Both the position numbers and the translations under genes were made by a program. A stretch of DNA of 5,094 bases. Origin: Pseudomonadota bacterium. Lineage in GTDB: Bacteria > Pseudomonadota > Gammaproteobacteria > Steroidobacterales > Steroidobacteraceae. Numbering within the stretch: the stretch's first letter is position 1; each line of letters opens with the position of its first letter. The stretch covers positions 1 through 5,094 of the forward strand of contig JAKBCE010000180.1 in assembly GCA_021808195.1 (NCBI GenBank). The letters are read 5' to 3'. A model generated the notes under the pieces. That model ran no database searches. It worked only from the letters and a program-made list of their open reading frames with translations, and was not told the origin of the DNA. Positions 1-5,094 of the stretch are shown here, piece after piece.

Positions 1-442
1 CTCGATCGACATCAACCGCGGCGATGCCCGCAACGGCTGGGACACCGACCAGTTCCCGAACAATGCGCAGGAGCTCGTCCCGGCGTTCGTGCCGCTGCTC
101 GAGAGCGGCGGCTTCACCACCGGCGGATTCAACTTCGACGCCAAGCTGCGCCGCCAGTCGGTCGATCCGGCCGATCTGTTCCTCGCACACATCGGCGGCA
201 TCGACACGCTGGCACGCGCACTGCTCGGTGCTGCCGGCGTCGTTGCCGAGCGCAAGCTCGCCGATCTGAAGAAGACCCGCTACCAGGGGTGGGAAGGGCC
301 GCTCGGTCAGCGCATCGAGAGCGGCTCGCTCGATCTGGCGGCGCTCGCGGACCTGGCGATCACCTCGGACTTCCAGCCCACGGTGCGCTCGGGCAAGCAG
401 GAGCTCGCCGAGAGCCTTATCGCGCGGCACTGCAAGTACTAA
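1..442 (+). CDS. xylA: Xylose isomerase, C-terminal part (5' end outside window)
   Basis: Xylose isomerase is a cytoplasmic, metal-dependent TIM-barrel enzyme that interconverts D-xylose and D-xylulose at the start of the isomerase route of xylose use. The window holds the last 146 codons; the first complete codon starts at base 2 and the stop is TAA at 440-442. The visible protein begins SIDINRGDARNGWDTDQFPN and continues GGFTTGGFNFDAKLRRQS, both hallmark segments of the family. The aspartates of SID, of WDTD (both) and of NFDAK match the metal ligands D296, D307, D309 and D339 of the E. coli enzyme (my alignment from memory). The tail (LGQRIESGSLDLAALADLA, then SGKQE) also follows the E. 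coli-type enzyme. No truncation or frameshift is seen. A halogenase gene follows 9 bases later on the same strand, so the two are probably cotranscribed. Identity is very sure; regulation cannot be judged because the promoter lies outside. Confidence 0.96.
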   Translation, partial: SIDINRGDARNGWDTDQFPNNAQELVPAFVPLLESGGFTTGGFNFDAKLRRQSVDPADLFLAHIGGIDTLARALLGAAGVVAERKLADLKKTRYQGWEGPLGQRIESGSLDLAALADLAITSDFQPTVRSGKQELAESLIARHCKY

Positions 443-451
443 ACTACATGA

Positions 452-1957
452 GTGAGCAATCAACCCATTCGCAGCGTGGCCATCGTCGGCGGGGGAACCG
501 CCGGCTGGATGGCCGCGGCGACACTCTCGCAGTCCTTTCCGCATCTCAACGGTAGTATCCGGGTCATCGAGTCCGAGGAGATCGGCACGGTGGGCGTCGG
601 TGAGGCGACTATCCCGCCGATCATTGAATACCTCCGTACGCACGGAATCGACGAGAACGAGCTGATCCGCAAGACGCAGGCGACCTTCAAACTCGGCATC
701 GAGTTCAAGGACTGGCGGCGGGCCGGTCACAGTTACATCCACCCATTCGGGCCCACGGGCGCCCCGCTTCGCGGGGTGCCCTTCTACACGTACTGGCACC
801 GGTGTGCGCATGCCGGGACGGCGGCGCCGCTCGACGTCTACTCGCTGCAGGCGATGGCGGCGCGGCAAGCACGCTTCGCGCGGCCCATACCCCGGCAGCA
901 TTCGCCGCTCGCGAGCATCGTGTACGCGCTGCACCTGGATGCGAAGCGCTTCGCCGCGTACCTGCGCGGCTATGCCGAGACGCGTGGCGTGCGCCGGACC
1001 GAAGGCAAAGTGCGCAGCGTCGAGCTGCGTGGCGAGGACGGGTTCATCGAGTCACTCACGCTCGAGAGCGGCGAGCGCATCAGTGCCGATCTGTACATCG
1101 ACTGCACTGGGTTTCGTGGCCTGCTGATCGAAGGGGCGTTGAAGACCGGATACGAGGATTGGACGCACTGGCTGCCGTGCGATCGGGCCATTGCCGTGGC
1201 GTGCGAGCGCAGCGGACCGCTGTCCTCGCACACGCTCGCCACGGCGCGCGAGGTCGGCTGGCAATGGCGCATTCCTCTGCAGAACCGGGTGGGCAACGGC
1301 TACGTCTACAGCAGTCAGTTCATGGACGACGATGCGGCCGAAGCGGCCCTGCTCGGCAGCCTCGAGGGCCGACCGCTGCGCGAGCCGCTGCGGCTGCGCT
1401 TCACGACCGGCCGGCGCCGCAAGAGCTGGAACCGCAACTGCGTGGCCATCGGGCTTTCGGCCGGATTTCTCGAGCCGCTCGAGTCCACCGGCATCCACCT
1501 CATCCAGCGCGGCCTGTTCGTGCTGCTGAAGCTCTTTCCCGACCGGAACTTCCACCCCCGGGACATCGAGGAGTACAACCGCCAGCTCGCCTTCGACTAC
1601 GAGCGGGCGCGCGACTTCCTGGTCGCGCACTATCACTTCACCGAGCGGGAGGGGCCGTTTTGGGCACACTGTCGGGCCACGGATCTGCCCGACAGCTTGC
1701 GCGAGCGGCTCGAGCTGTTTGCCAATTACGGCCGGTTGATGCGCGACGAGAACGAGCTGTTCTCGGTGCAGAGCTGGTTTCACATGCTCATCGGGCAAGG
1801 CGCCCAGAGCGCCGGCTACGATCCGTTCGCCGACAGCGTCGGCCCGAACCCGCAGGCGGCGCTCGATGACGTCCGCGCCGTCATGGCCAGCTGCACCGCG
1901 ACGCTTCCGACGCACGAAGAATTCATCCGCGAGCATTGCCGCGCAGCGGCGGAATGA
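452..1957 (+). CDS. Flavin-dependent halogenase, tryptophan-halogenase family
   Basis: The 501-aa product belongs to the FADH2-dependent halogenases (tryptophan halogenase family), cytoplasmic enzymes that oxidise halide to hypohalous acid and halogenate an electron-rich substrate. The FAD-binding GGGTAGW lies at residues 13-19 and GVGEATIP at 48-55. K80 in ATFK aligns with the catalytic lysine K79 of RebH/PrnA. The halogenase signature WxWxIP is exact (WQWRIP, 270-275), and E344-S345 in PLESTGI match the E346-S347 pair of RebH. The C-terminal SWFHMLIGQG...YDPFADS also fits the family, so all key residues are present. The GTG start follows an in-frame TGA directly and gives the usual MSNxxIRSVAIVGGG opening. 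No clear Shine-Dalgarno is seen; with xylA ending 9 bases upstream, translational coupling is likely. The substrate cannot be told. Relatives in sugar-uptake loci with TonB-dependent receptors are common in Proteobacteria and mostly uncharacterised, so a tryptophan substrate should not be assumed. Confidence 0.93.
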   Translation: MSNQPIRSVAIVGGGTAGWMAAATLSQSFPHLNGSIRVIESEEIGTVGVGEATIPPIIEYLRTHGIDENELIRKTQATFKLGIEFKDWRRAGHSYIHPFGPTGAPLRGVPFYTYWHRCAHAGTAAPLDVYSLQAMAARQARFARPIPRQHSPLASIVYALHLDAKRFAAYLRGYAETRGVRRTEGKVRSVELRGEDGFIESLTLESGERISADLYIDCTGFRGLLIEGALKTGYEDWTHWLPCDRAIAVACERSGPLSSHTLATAREVGWQWRIPLQNRVGNGYVYSSQFMDDDAAEAALLGSLEGRPLREPLRLRFTTGRRRKSWNRNCVAIGLSAGFLEPLESTGIHLIQRGLFVLLKLFPDRNFHPRDIEEYNRQLAFDYERARDFLVAHYHFTEREGPFWAHCRATDLPDSLRERLELFANYGRLMRDENELFSVQSWFHMLIGQGAQSAGYDPFADSVGPNPQAALDDVRAVMASCTATLPTHEEFIREHCRAAAE

Positions 1958-1972
1958 GCCGCGCAGCGGCGG
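1938..1972. repeat. 15-bp direct repeat across the halogenase stop codon
   Basis: GCCGCGCAGCGGCGG occurs at 1938-1952 and again at 1958-1972, a 20-bp period. The first copy encodes the last halogenase residues and the second lies just past its TGA (1955-1957). Each copy can fold as a 5-bp hairpin (GCCGC-GCA-GCGGC). It looks like a small local duplication; a role in transcript end formation is possible but unproven. Confidence 0.7.
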
Positions 1973-1988
1973 CACGCCACTGCGCGTC

Positions 1989-2009
1989 CGGCACGCTCAG
2001 ACCGTGCCG
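1989..2009. terminator. Stem-loop at convergent gene ends (possible bidirectional terminator)
   Basis: CGGCACG (1989-1995) and CGTGCCG (2003-2009) form a perfect 7-bp stem with a 7-base loop. The loop contains the arginase stop codon (TCA on the plus strand, 1997-1999), and the structure sits between the convergent halogenase and arginase genes. Neither side has a T-run, so it is not a standard intrinsic terminator. It may instead stabilise 3' ends or slow polymerase. Confidence 0.35.
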
Positions 2010-2971
2010 CTGCGCGAACCGACCACATCGAGCGGACGGCCCGGATGCTGACGGCGCACCAGGGTGCTCTTGCCAAACAGCGACTCGAGCAGATCGACGG
2101 CGATCTTCGCAGTGCGGTTGTGTTCATCGAGCGCCGGATTGAGCTCCACCACGTCGAGTGAGCCGACGCGGCGGGTATCGGCAATCATTTCCATGCACAG
2201 CTGCGCTTCGCGGTACGTCGGACCGCCCGGCACGGTCGTCCCGACGCCCGGGGCGATGTCCGGATCGAGAAAATCCACATCGAAGCTCACGTGCAGATGG
2301 GTGTCGGCGTCGATGCCGCTCAACGCCTGCTCCATGGTGGCGCGCATGCCCATCTCATCGATGTAGCGCATGTCGAACACCTCCACGGCGAGCTCGTGCA
2401 CGAGGCGGCGCTCGCCCTCATCGACGCTGCGGATGCCGATCTGCCGGATCCACTGCGGATGGATGGCCGGGCTCTGCCCGCCGAGGCCGGTGAGCACCCG
2501 CGGGCCCAGACCGCACAGGCAGGCGAGCGGCATGCCATGCAGATTGCCGCTCGGGGAGAGCTCCCCGGTGTTGAAATCCGCGTGCGCATCCAGCCACAGC
2601 ACGCGCAGCTTCTGATGGGTGTCGCGGCAATGCCGCGCCACTGCGCTGATCGAGCCGACCGCGAGCGAGTGATCGCCGCCGAGCATGATCGGCAGGTGCC
2701 CCTCGCCGAGCGCGCCGTATACCGCGTGGTGCACCAGCTCGTTCCAAGCCACCACTGCGGGCAGATTGCGGAAACCGTCGCGCGCCGCCTCGCCGCGGTT
2801 GCCCGGTCCGGCGAGATTGCCGCGGTCGAGCACGTCCAGCCCGCGTGCCTCGAGCGCGGCACGCACGCCGGCGACCCGCATTGCCTCCGGGCCCATCGAG
2901 GCGCCGAGCTCCGCGGCACCCACGTCGGTCGGTGCGCCGATCAGCGCGACGGTGCGCCGCGGCGCACTCAT
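1997..2971 (-). CDS. rocF: Arginase
   Basis: Arginase hydrolyses L-arginine to urea and L-ornithine with a binuclear manganese centre in the cytoplasm. The 324-aa product contains every family motif: GGDHS (98-102, ligand H101), DAHADFNT (128-135, ligands D128, H130, D132) and SFDVDFLDP (229-237, ligands D231, D233). N134, the SGNLHG motif with H145, and E276 in VVELNP fit the substrate-binding and catalytic positions of arginases. SGNLHG favours arginase over agmatinase. Length is near the family's usual 300-320 residues, with a slightly long basic C-terminal tail. The ATG overlaps the upstream ornithine cyclodeaminase stop as ATGA (2968-2971). The ribosome site is weak (GGTGAG a few bases upstream), so translation is probably coupled. 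Its ornithine product is the substrate of the neighbouring enzyme. The symbol could equally be arcA or argI by local naming habit; the function is sure. Confidence 0.95.
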   Translation of the reverse strand: MSAPRRTVALIGAPTDVGAAELGASMGPEAMRVAGVRAALEARGLDVLDRGNLAGPGNRGEAARDGFRNLPAVVAWNELVHHAVYGALGEGHLPIMLGGDHSLAVGSISAVARHCRDTHQKLRVLWLDAHADFNTGELSPSGNLHGMPLACLCGLGPRVLTGLGGQSPAIHPQWIRQIGIRSVDEGERRLVHELAVEVFDMRYIDEMGMRATMEQALSGIDADTHLHVSFDVDFLDPDIAPGVGTTVPGGPTYREAQLCMEMIADTRRVGSLDVVELNPALDEHNRTAKIAVDLLESLFGKSTLVRRQHPGRPLDVVGSRSGTV

Positions 2972-4050
2972 GCGCTCACCGCCTCAGCGAGCTCGCCAAC
3001 CGTCTCACGCGCGATGCGCGGCGGGGCGATCATGGCGTAGAGGTCCTTCGGGTCAGCAAGGTCGGGGATCAGATCGATGGTGGCGTGCGTGCCCCGCCGT
3101 TCGCGGTGCAGCTGATGCACGTAGCGCAGCGCCGCAAAGTCCTCGAGCGCAAAGCCGACCGAGTCGAAGATCGTCACGTCGCGCTCGCCGGTACGCCCGC
3201 CGCGGCCCTCGCTCAGCACGGCAGCGAGTTCCGTCACCGGAAAATCCGCCGGCATCTGCTGGATTTCGCCCTCGATACGCGATTGCGGCTCGAACTCGAC
3301 CACGACCCGCGCATCGGCGCGCCGCAGAATGTCGGCATGCAGCTCAGTCTTGCCCGGGCAATCCCCGCCCACCGCATTCAGGTGCATGCCCGGCGCGATC
3401 ATATCGGGGGTGAGGATCGTCGCGTTGCGCTTGTCGGCGGTGATCGTGGTGACGATGTCCGCCCCGACGCACGCCTCGGCCGCCGAGCGGCAGCGCACCA
3501 CGCGCAGTCCGGGCAGACGGGTGCGGCTGAGGTTTGCGACCAGCTTGTCAGTGGCCTGCGGATCGACGTCATAGAGCCGCAGTTCGCGCACGCCCAGCTG
3601 GTCGTGGAATGCAATGGCCTGGAATTCCGACTGCGAGCCGTTGCCGATCAGCGCCATGACCCGGCTGTCGCTGCGCGCAAGCGCGCGCGCCGCCACGACC
3701 GAAGTCGCCGCCGTGCGCAGCGCCGTCGTCAGCGTCATTTCCGCGAGCGCCAGCGGGTATCCGGTTTCGACGTCGGCGAGCATACCGAACGCCATCACGG
3801 TCAGCAGGCCTTTGGCCGTGTTCTTGGGGTGGCCGTTGACGTACTTGAATGCGTACTGACGGCCGTCGGATGCGGGCATCAGCTCGATGACCCCGACGTC
3901 CGAATGGATCGCGTGCCGCGGGGACTTTTCGAACACGCTCCAGCGACGGTAATCCGCCTCGATTTCGCGCGCCATCCCGGCGATGAACGCCGCTGTACCG
4001 AGGTCCCGCACGAGCTCTTGGACTCGACGAGTGCCGATGAAATCGACCAT
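2968..4050 (-). CDS. ocd: Ornithine cyclodeaminase
   Basis: Ornithine cyclodeaminase converts L-ornithine to L-proline and ammonia using tightly bound NAD+; it belongs to the mu-crystallin/OCD family and is cytoplasmic. The 360-aa product has R45, E56 (GVIELMP), K69 (FKYVNGHP) and R112 (LTTALRTAATS) at the same numbers as the Pseudomonas putida enzyme from memory. The NAD-binding IGNGSQSEFQ lies at 135-144. The catalytic aspartate is D230 in GGDCPGKTEL (D228 in P. putida). That motif marks true OCDs rather than alanine dehydrogenase or siderophore-type relatives. The ATG at 4050 has a good ribosome site, AGGAG, 7 bases upstream (plus-strand 4058-4062). It is the first gene of an operon with arginase, overlapping by 4 bp, and it diverges from an Lrp-type regulator gene. 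The start codon lies in one arm of a leader inverted repeat (separate entry). Confidence 0.95.
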   Translation of the reverse strand: MVDFIGTRRVQELVRDLGTAAFIAGMAREIEADYRRWSVFEKSPRHAIHSDVGVIELMPASDGRQYAFKYVNGHPKNTAKGLLTVMAFGMLADVETGYPLALAEMTLTTALRTAATSVVAARALARSDSRVMALIGNGSQSEFQAIAFHDQLGVRELRLYDVDPQATDKLVANLSRTRLPGLRVVRCRSAAEACVGADIVTTITADKRNATILTPDMIAPGMHLNAVGGDCPGKTELHADILRRADARVVVEFEPQSRIEGEIQQMPADFPVTELAAVLSEGRGGRTGERDVTIFDSVGFALEDFAALRYVHQLHRERRGTHATIDLIPDLADPKDLYAMIAPPRIARETVGELAEAVSA

Positions 4051-4109
4051 GGTCTCTCTCCTGTCAGTGCCCGGCGCGCCAGGGATGCGCCAGCCGGGAG
4101 ACCATGATC
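4045..4109 (-). promoter_or_regulatory. ocd leader inverted repeat including the start codon
   Basis: In the ocd transcript, GAUCAUGGUCUC (plus-strand 4109-4098) is followed, 41 bases later, by GAGACCAUGGUC (4056-4045), which contains the ocd AUG. They pair over 12 positions: 9 bp perfect at the inner end, then one U-G wobble and two more pairs. Between them a second stem, CCGGC/GCCGG (4097-4093 with 4075-4071), stacks directly on the first arm. The Shine-Dalgarno AGGAG (4062-4058) remains in the unpaired stretch. The 3' arm is itself a palindrome, GACCATGGTC (4045-4054), so a protein-binding site in DNA is an alternative reading. The pairing is seen directly; any regulatory role is inference. 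Confidence 0.45.
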
Positions 4110-4126
4110 CACGCCCGCGCAGCTAA

Positions 4127-4132
4127 AGAATA
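4127..4132 (-). promoter_or_regulatory. Possible -10 box of the ocd-arginase promoter
   Basis: The minus strand reads TATTCT here, matching four of the six bases of the sigma-70 -10 consensus. A start site near 4120 would give a leader of about 70 bases that includes the whole leader inverted repeat. At the right spacing only GCAGTT or CGCAGT is found, which is a poor -35. This fits a promoter that needs an activator; the dyad centred at about 4182 would lie near position -61. Confidence 0.3.
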
Positions 4133-4154
4133 GCCAGAAAACTACCAAAACTGC

Positions 4155-4210
4155 GGCCTCCATTGATCAAAATGACACTCTGATGATTCATTTTGATAGA
4201 CTCAGAGGCC
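4155..4210. promoter_or_regulatory. Nested dyad, probable operator of the Lrp-type regulator
   Basis: ATCAAAATGA (4166-4175) is repeated inverted and perfectly as TCATTTTGAT (4188-4197). Arm centres are 22 bp apart, about two helical turns. Outside it, GGCCTC (4155-4160) and GAGGCC (4205-4210) form another inverted repeat whose centre differs by only 1 bp. The AT-rich arms, the symmetry and the position between an Lrp/AsnC gene and divergent catabolic genes are typical of binding sites for this family. It overlaps the proposed regulator promoter, which would allow autorepression. Confidence 0.6.
4172..4200 (+). promoter_or_regulatory. Possible promoter of the Lrp-type regulator
   Basis: ATGACA (4172-4177; five of six -35 consensus bases) is followed by a 17-bp spacer and GATAGA (4195-4200; three of six -10 bases). 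Transcription would begin near 4207, about 27 bases before the regulator's ATG. The elements lie inside the dyad, as expected for an autoregulated gene. The -10 match is weak. Confidence 0.3.
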
Positions 4211-4233
4211 AGTCTCGCCGCCGGGAGCCTCCA

Positions 4234-4656
4234 ATGGACGATCTCGATCACCGCCTCGTCTCGCTGCTGCGCGCCCATGCACGCACCTCAATTGCTTCGC
4301 TCGCCCAGCAGCTCGGCGTCGCGCGCGGCACGGTGCAGAACCGCATGAACAAGCTGGAAGCCGACGGCACGATCATCGGCTATACGGTGCGGCTGAAGCC
4401 GGATGTGCAGGAAGAGCAGATCCGCGCCTTCATGACCATCGCCGCGGAGGGCAACCAGGTCGACGCGGTGGTCAAGACGCTGCGCGGCGATCCAGCCGTC
4501 GCCAGCCTCTACAGCACGAACGGGCGCTGGGATCTGGTGGCAGAGCTGCGTGCCGACTCGCTCGCCTCCTTCGACCGCGTCCTGGCACGCGTCAGCCGCA
4601 CCCCGGGAGTCTCCAGCACCGAGACCAGCCTGCTGCTCTCGACGTTCAAGCTCTGA
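4234..4656 (+). CDS. Lrp/AsnC-family transcriptional regulator
   Basis: The 140-aa product is a small DNA-binding regulator of the feast/famine (Lrp/AsnC) type, which usually forms octamers and senses amino acids. The N-terminal winged helix-turn-helix opens with LDHRLVSLLR (4-13), has SLAQQLGVARGTVQNRMNKLE (22-42) as the two helices, and closes with the family's DGTIIGYTV (44-52). The rest (about 60-138) is the alpha/beta RAM ligand-binding domain, including the usual conserved stretch NGRWDLVAEL. The ATG at 4234 is chosen because GGGAG lies 6 bases upstream and MDDLDHRL is the normal family opening. An in-frame ATG at 4183 would add 17 atypical residues and lies inside the proposed operator. 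Divergence from ocd-arginase suggests that it controls that operon in response to arginine, ornithine or proline. The effector and the direction of control cannot be read from sequence. Confidence 0.93.
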   Translation: MDDLDHRLVSLLRAHARTSIASLAQQLGVARGTVQNRMNKLEADGTIIGYTVRLKPDVQEEQIRAFMTIAAEGNQVDAVVKTLRGDPAVASLYSTNGRWDLVAELRADSLASFDRVLARVSRTPGVSSTETSLLLSTFKL

Positions 4657-4771
4657 GCCGCACCACACGCCGCCGACGCGCGCTTCGGCTATTCTTGGCG
4701 TGCAACCTGCGCGCCGCGACCCCGCGCCGCGGCCGCATCCCTATCACACCCATATCCGTCACGATCCACGC
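4657..4771. other. Intergenic gap between the regulator and ddl
   Basis: This 115-bp GC-rich gap holds a nested hairpin: CACGCC (4666-4671) with GGCGTG (4697-4702), and inside it GCCGA (4672-4676) with TCGGC (4685-4689). No T-run follows, so it is at best a weak terminator. TATTCT at 4690-4695 could be a -10 box for ddl, but no acceptable -35 is present at the right distance. No small gene or RNA gene is recognised. Confidence 0.3.
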
Positions 4772-5094
4772 ATGACCCACCCAGCGAAGCTTCGCGTCGC
4801 ACTTCTGTTCGGCGGCCAATCCGCCGAACATGAGATCTCCATTCTGTCGGCCCGCAACGTGCTCGCGGCGCTCGATCCGCAGCACTTCGAGCCGGTGCTG
4901 ATCGGCATCGACCGGCAGGGCCGGTGGCTGCGCCAGGATGCCGCGCGGCTGCTCGAGAGCGCGCGCGATCCGCGCCTGGTGCGTATCGAGAACGGCCCGC
5001 TGGTCAGCAAAGAGACGGTCTTCGCCCACGAAACCGCCGCTGCCATCGACGTCATCTTTCCGGTGCTGCACGGCACCATGGGCGAAGACGGCAC
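4772..5094 (+). CDS. ddl: D-alanine--D-alanine ligase, N-terminal part (3' end outside window)
   Basis: This ATP-grasp ligase joins two D-alanines to make the dipeptide that ends the peptidoglycan precursor; it acts in the cytoplasm. The window holds the first 107 codons plus two bases. The protein begins MTHPAKLRVALLFGGQSAEHE, with the family's GG(K/Q)SAEHE motif whose second glutamate binds the first D-Ala, followed by ISILSARNV. It later has IDVIFPVLHGTMGEDG, the second diagnostic motif. The spacing between motifs and the GIDRQGRW segment resemble DdlA-type enzymes rather than the shorter DdlB. No Shine-Dalgarno is seen before the ATG at 4772, and no better in-frame start lies upstream, so the start is probable rather than sure. 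The gene is not in a visible cell-division (dcw) cluster. The 115-bp gap suggests that it is transcribed separately from the regulator. A strong hairpin lies at 4806-4830 in the coding region. Confidence 0.95.
   Translation, partial: MTHPAKLRVALLFGGQSAEHEISILSARNVLAALDPQHFEPVLIGIDRQGRWLRQDAARLLESARDPRLVRIENGPLVSKETVFAHETAAAIDVIFPVLHGTMGEDG

Noticed and set aside
448..555. A 35-codon small gene from the ATG at 448
   Set aside because: It overlaps the halogenase N-terminal FAD motif in another frame, has no ribosome site and an Arg-rich shadow composition.
1470..1485. Two CTCGAG palindromes 3 bases apart
   Set aside because: They encode the conserved LEPLES residues of halogenases; common codons in a high-GC gene explain them.
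1052..1975. A 307-codon open frame on the minus strand opposite the halogenase
   Set aside because: It lies wholly inside a gene with clear catalytic motifs, is Arg/Ala/Leu/Val-rich without recognisable domains, and is expected from high-GC third positions.
2291..3040. A 249-codon plus-strand frame opposite arginase
   Set aside because: No recognisable domain, and it is antisense to a gene with complete arginase metal ligands.
2845..4107. A 420-codon open frame on the plus strand opposite arginase and ornithine cyclodeaminase
   Set aside because: The product is Arg/His-rich low-complexity sequence with no known motif and spans two well-supported genes; it is a high-GC antisense shadow.
4183..4233. 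An upstream ATG start for the Lrp-type regulator
   Set aside because: It adds 17 atypical residues, has no ribosome site and lies inside the dyad operator; the ATG at 4234 has GGGAG at proper spacing.
1..5094. CRISPR arrays, insertion sequences, tRNA or rRNA genes
   Set aside because: Nothing resembling spaced repeats, transposase motifs, terminal inverted repeats of an element, tRNA cloverleaf or rRNA sequence was seen; coding density is high with ordinary metabolic genes.

Overview
This high-GC window (roughly two-thirds G+C by eye) comes from a bacterium, most likely a Pseudomonadota member. The codon use, the short ATGA gene overlap and the gene set (xylA beside a flavin-dependent halogenase, arginase with ornithine cyclodeaminase, an Lrp/AsnC regulator, DdlA-type ligase) suggest a Xanthomonadales/Steroidobacter-like gammaproteobacterium or an alphaproteobacterium. 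The sequence alone does not settle which. All genes are intact except the two cut by the window edges.

Layout. (1) Positions 1-442 (+) hold the C-terminal third of xylose isomerase (xylA). (2) Nine bases later, on the same strand, comes a complete 501-aa flavin-dependent halogenase of the tryptophan-halogenase family (452-1957, GTG start), with its cofactor and catalytic motifs intact. These two look like the end of a sugar-utilisation operon. (3) A short convergent junction (1958-1996) carries a 15-bp direct repeat and a stem-loop. (4) On the minus strand lie ornithine cyclodeaminase (4050-2968) and then arginase (2971-1997), overlapping by ATGA. (5) Divergent from them is a 140-aa Lrp/AsnC-type regulator (4234-4656). 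(6) After a 115-bp gap comes the N-terminal part of D-alanine--D-alanine ligase (4772 to window end).

How the genes fit together. Arginase turns L-arginine into urea and L-ornithine. Ornithine cyclodeaminase turns ornithine into L-proline and ammonia. The pair is a compact arginine-to-proline catabolic operon, and the divergent Lrp-type protein is its probable amino-acid-responsive regulator. The 183-bp divergent region is AT-richer than its surroundings. It contains a perfect 10-bp inverted repeat (4166-4175/4188-4197) inside a second, nearly concentric 6-bp one, which is a good operator candidate. The ocd leader also contains a 12-position inverted repeat (one wobble) whose 3' arm includes the ocd start codon, so translation or regulator binding may be controlled there.

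No new multi-gene system is evident. The points most worth a second look are the ocd leader structure, the Lrp-type operator, and the halogenase of unknown substrate attached to xylA.
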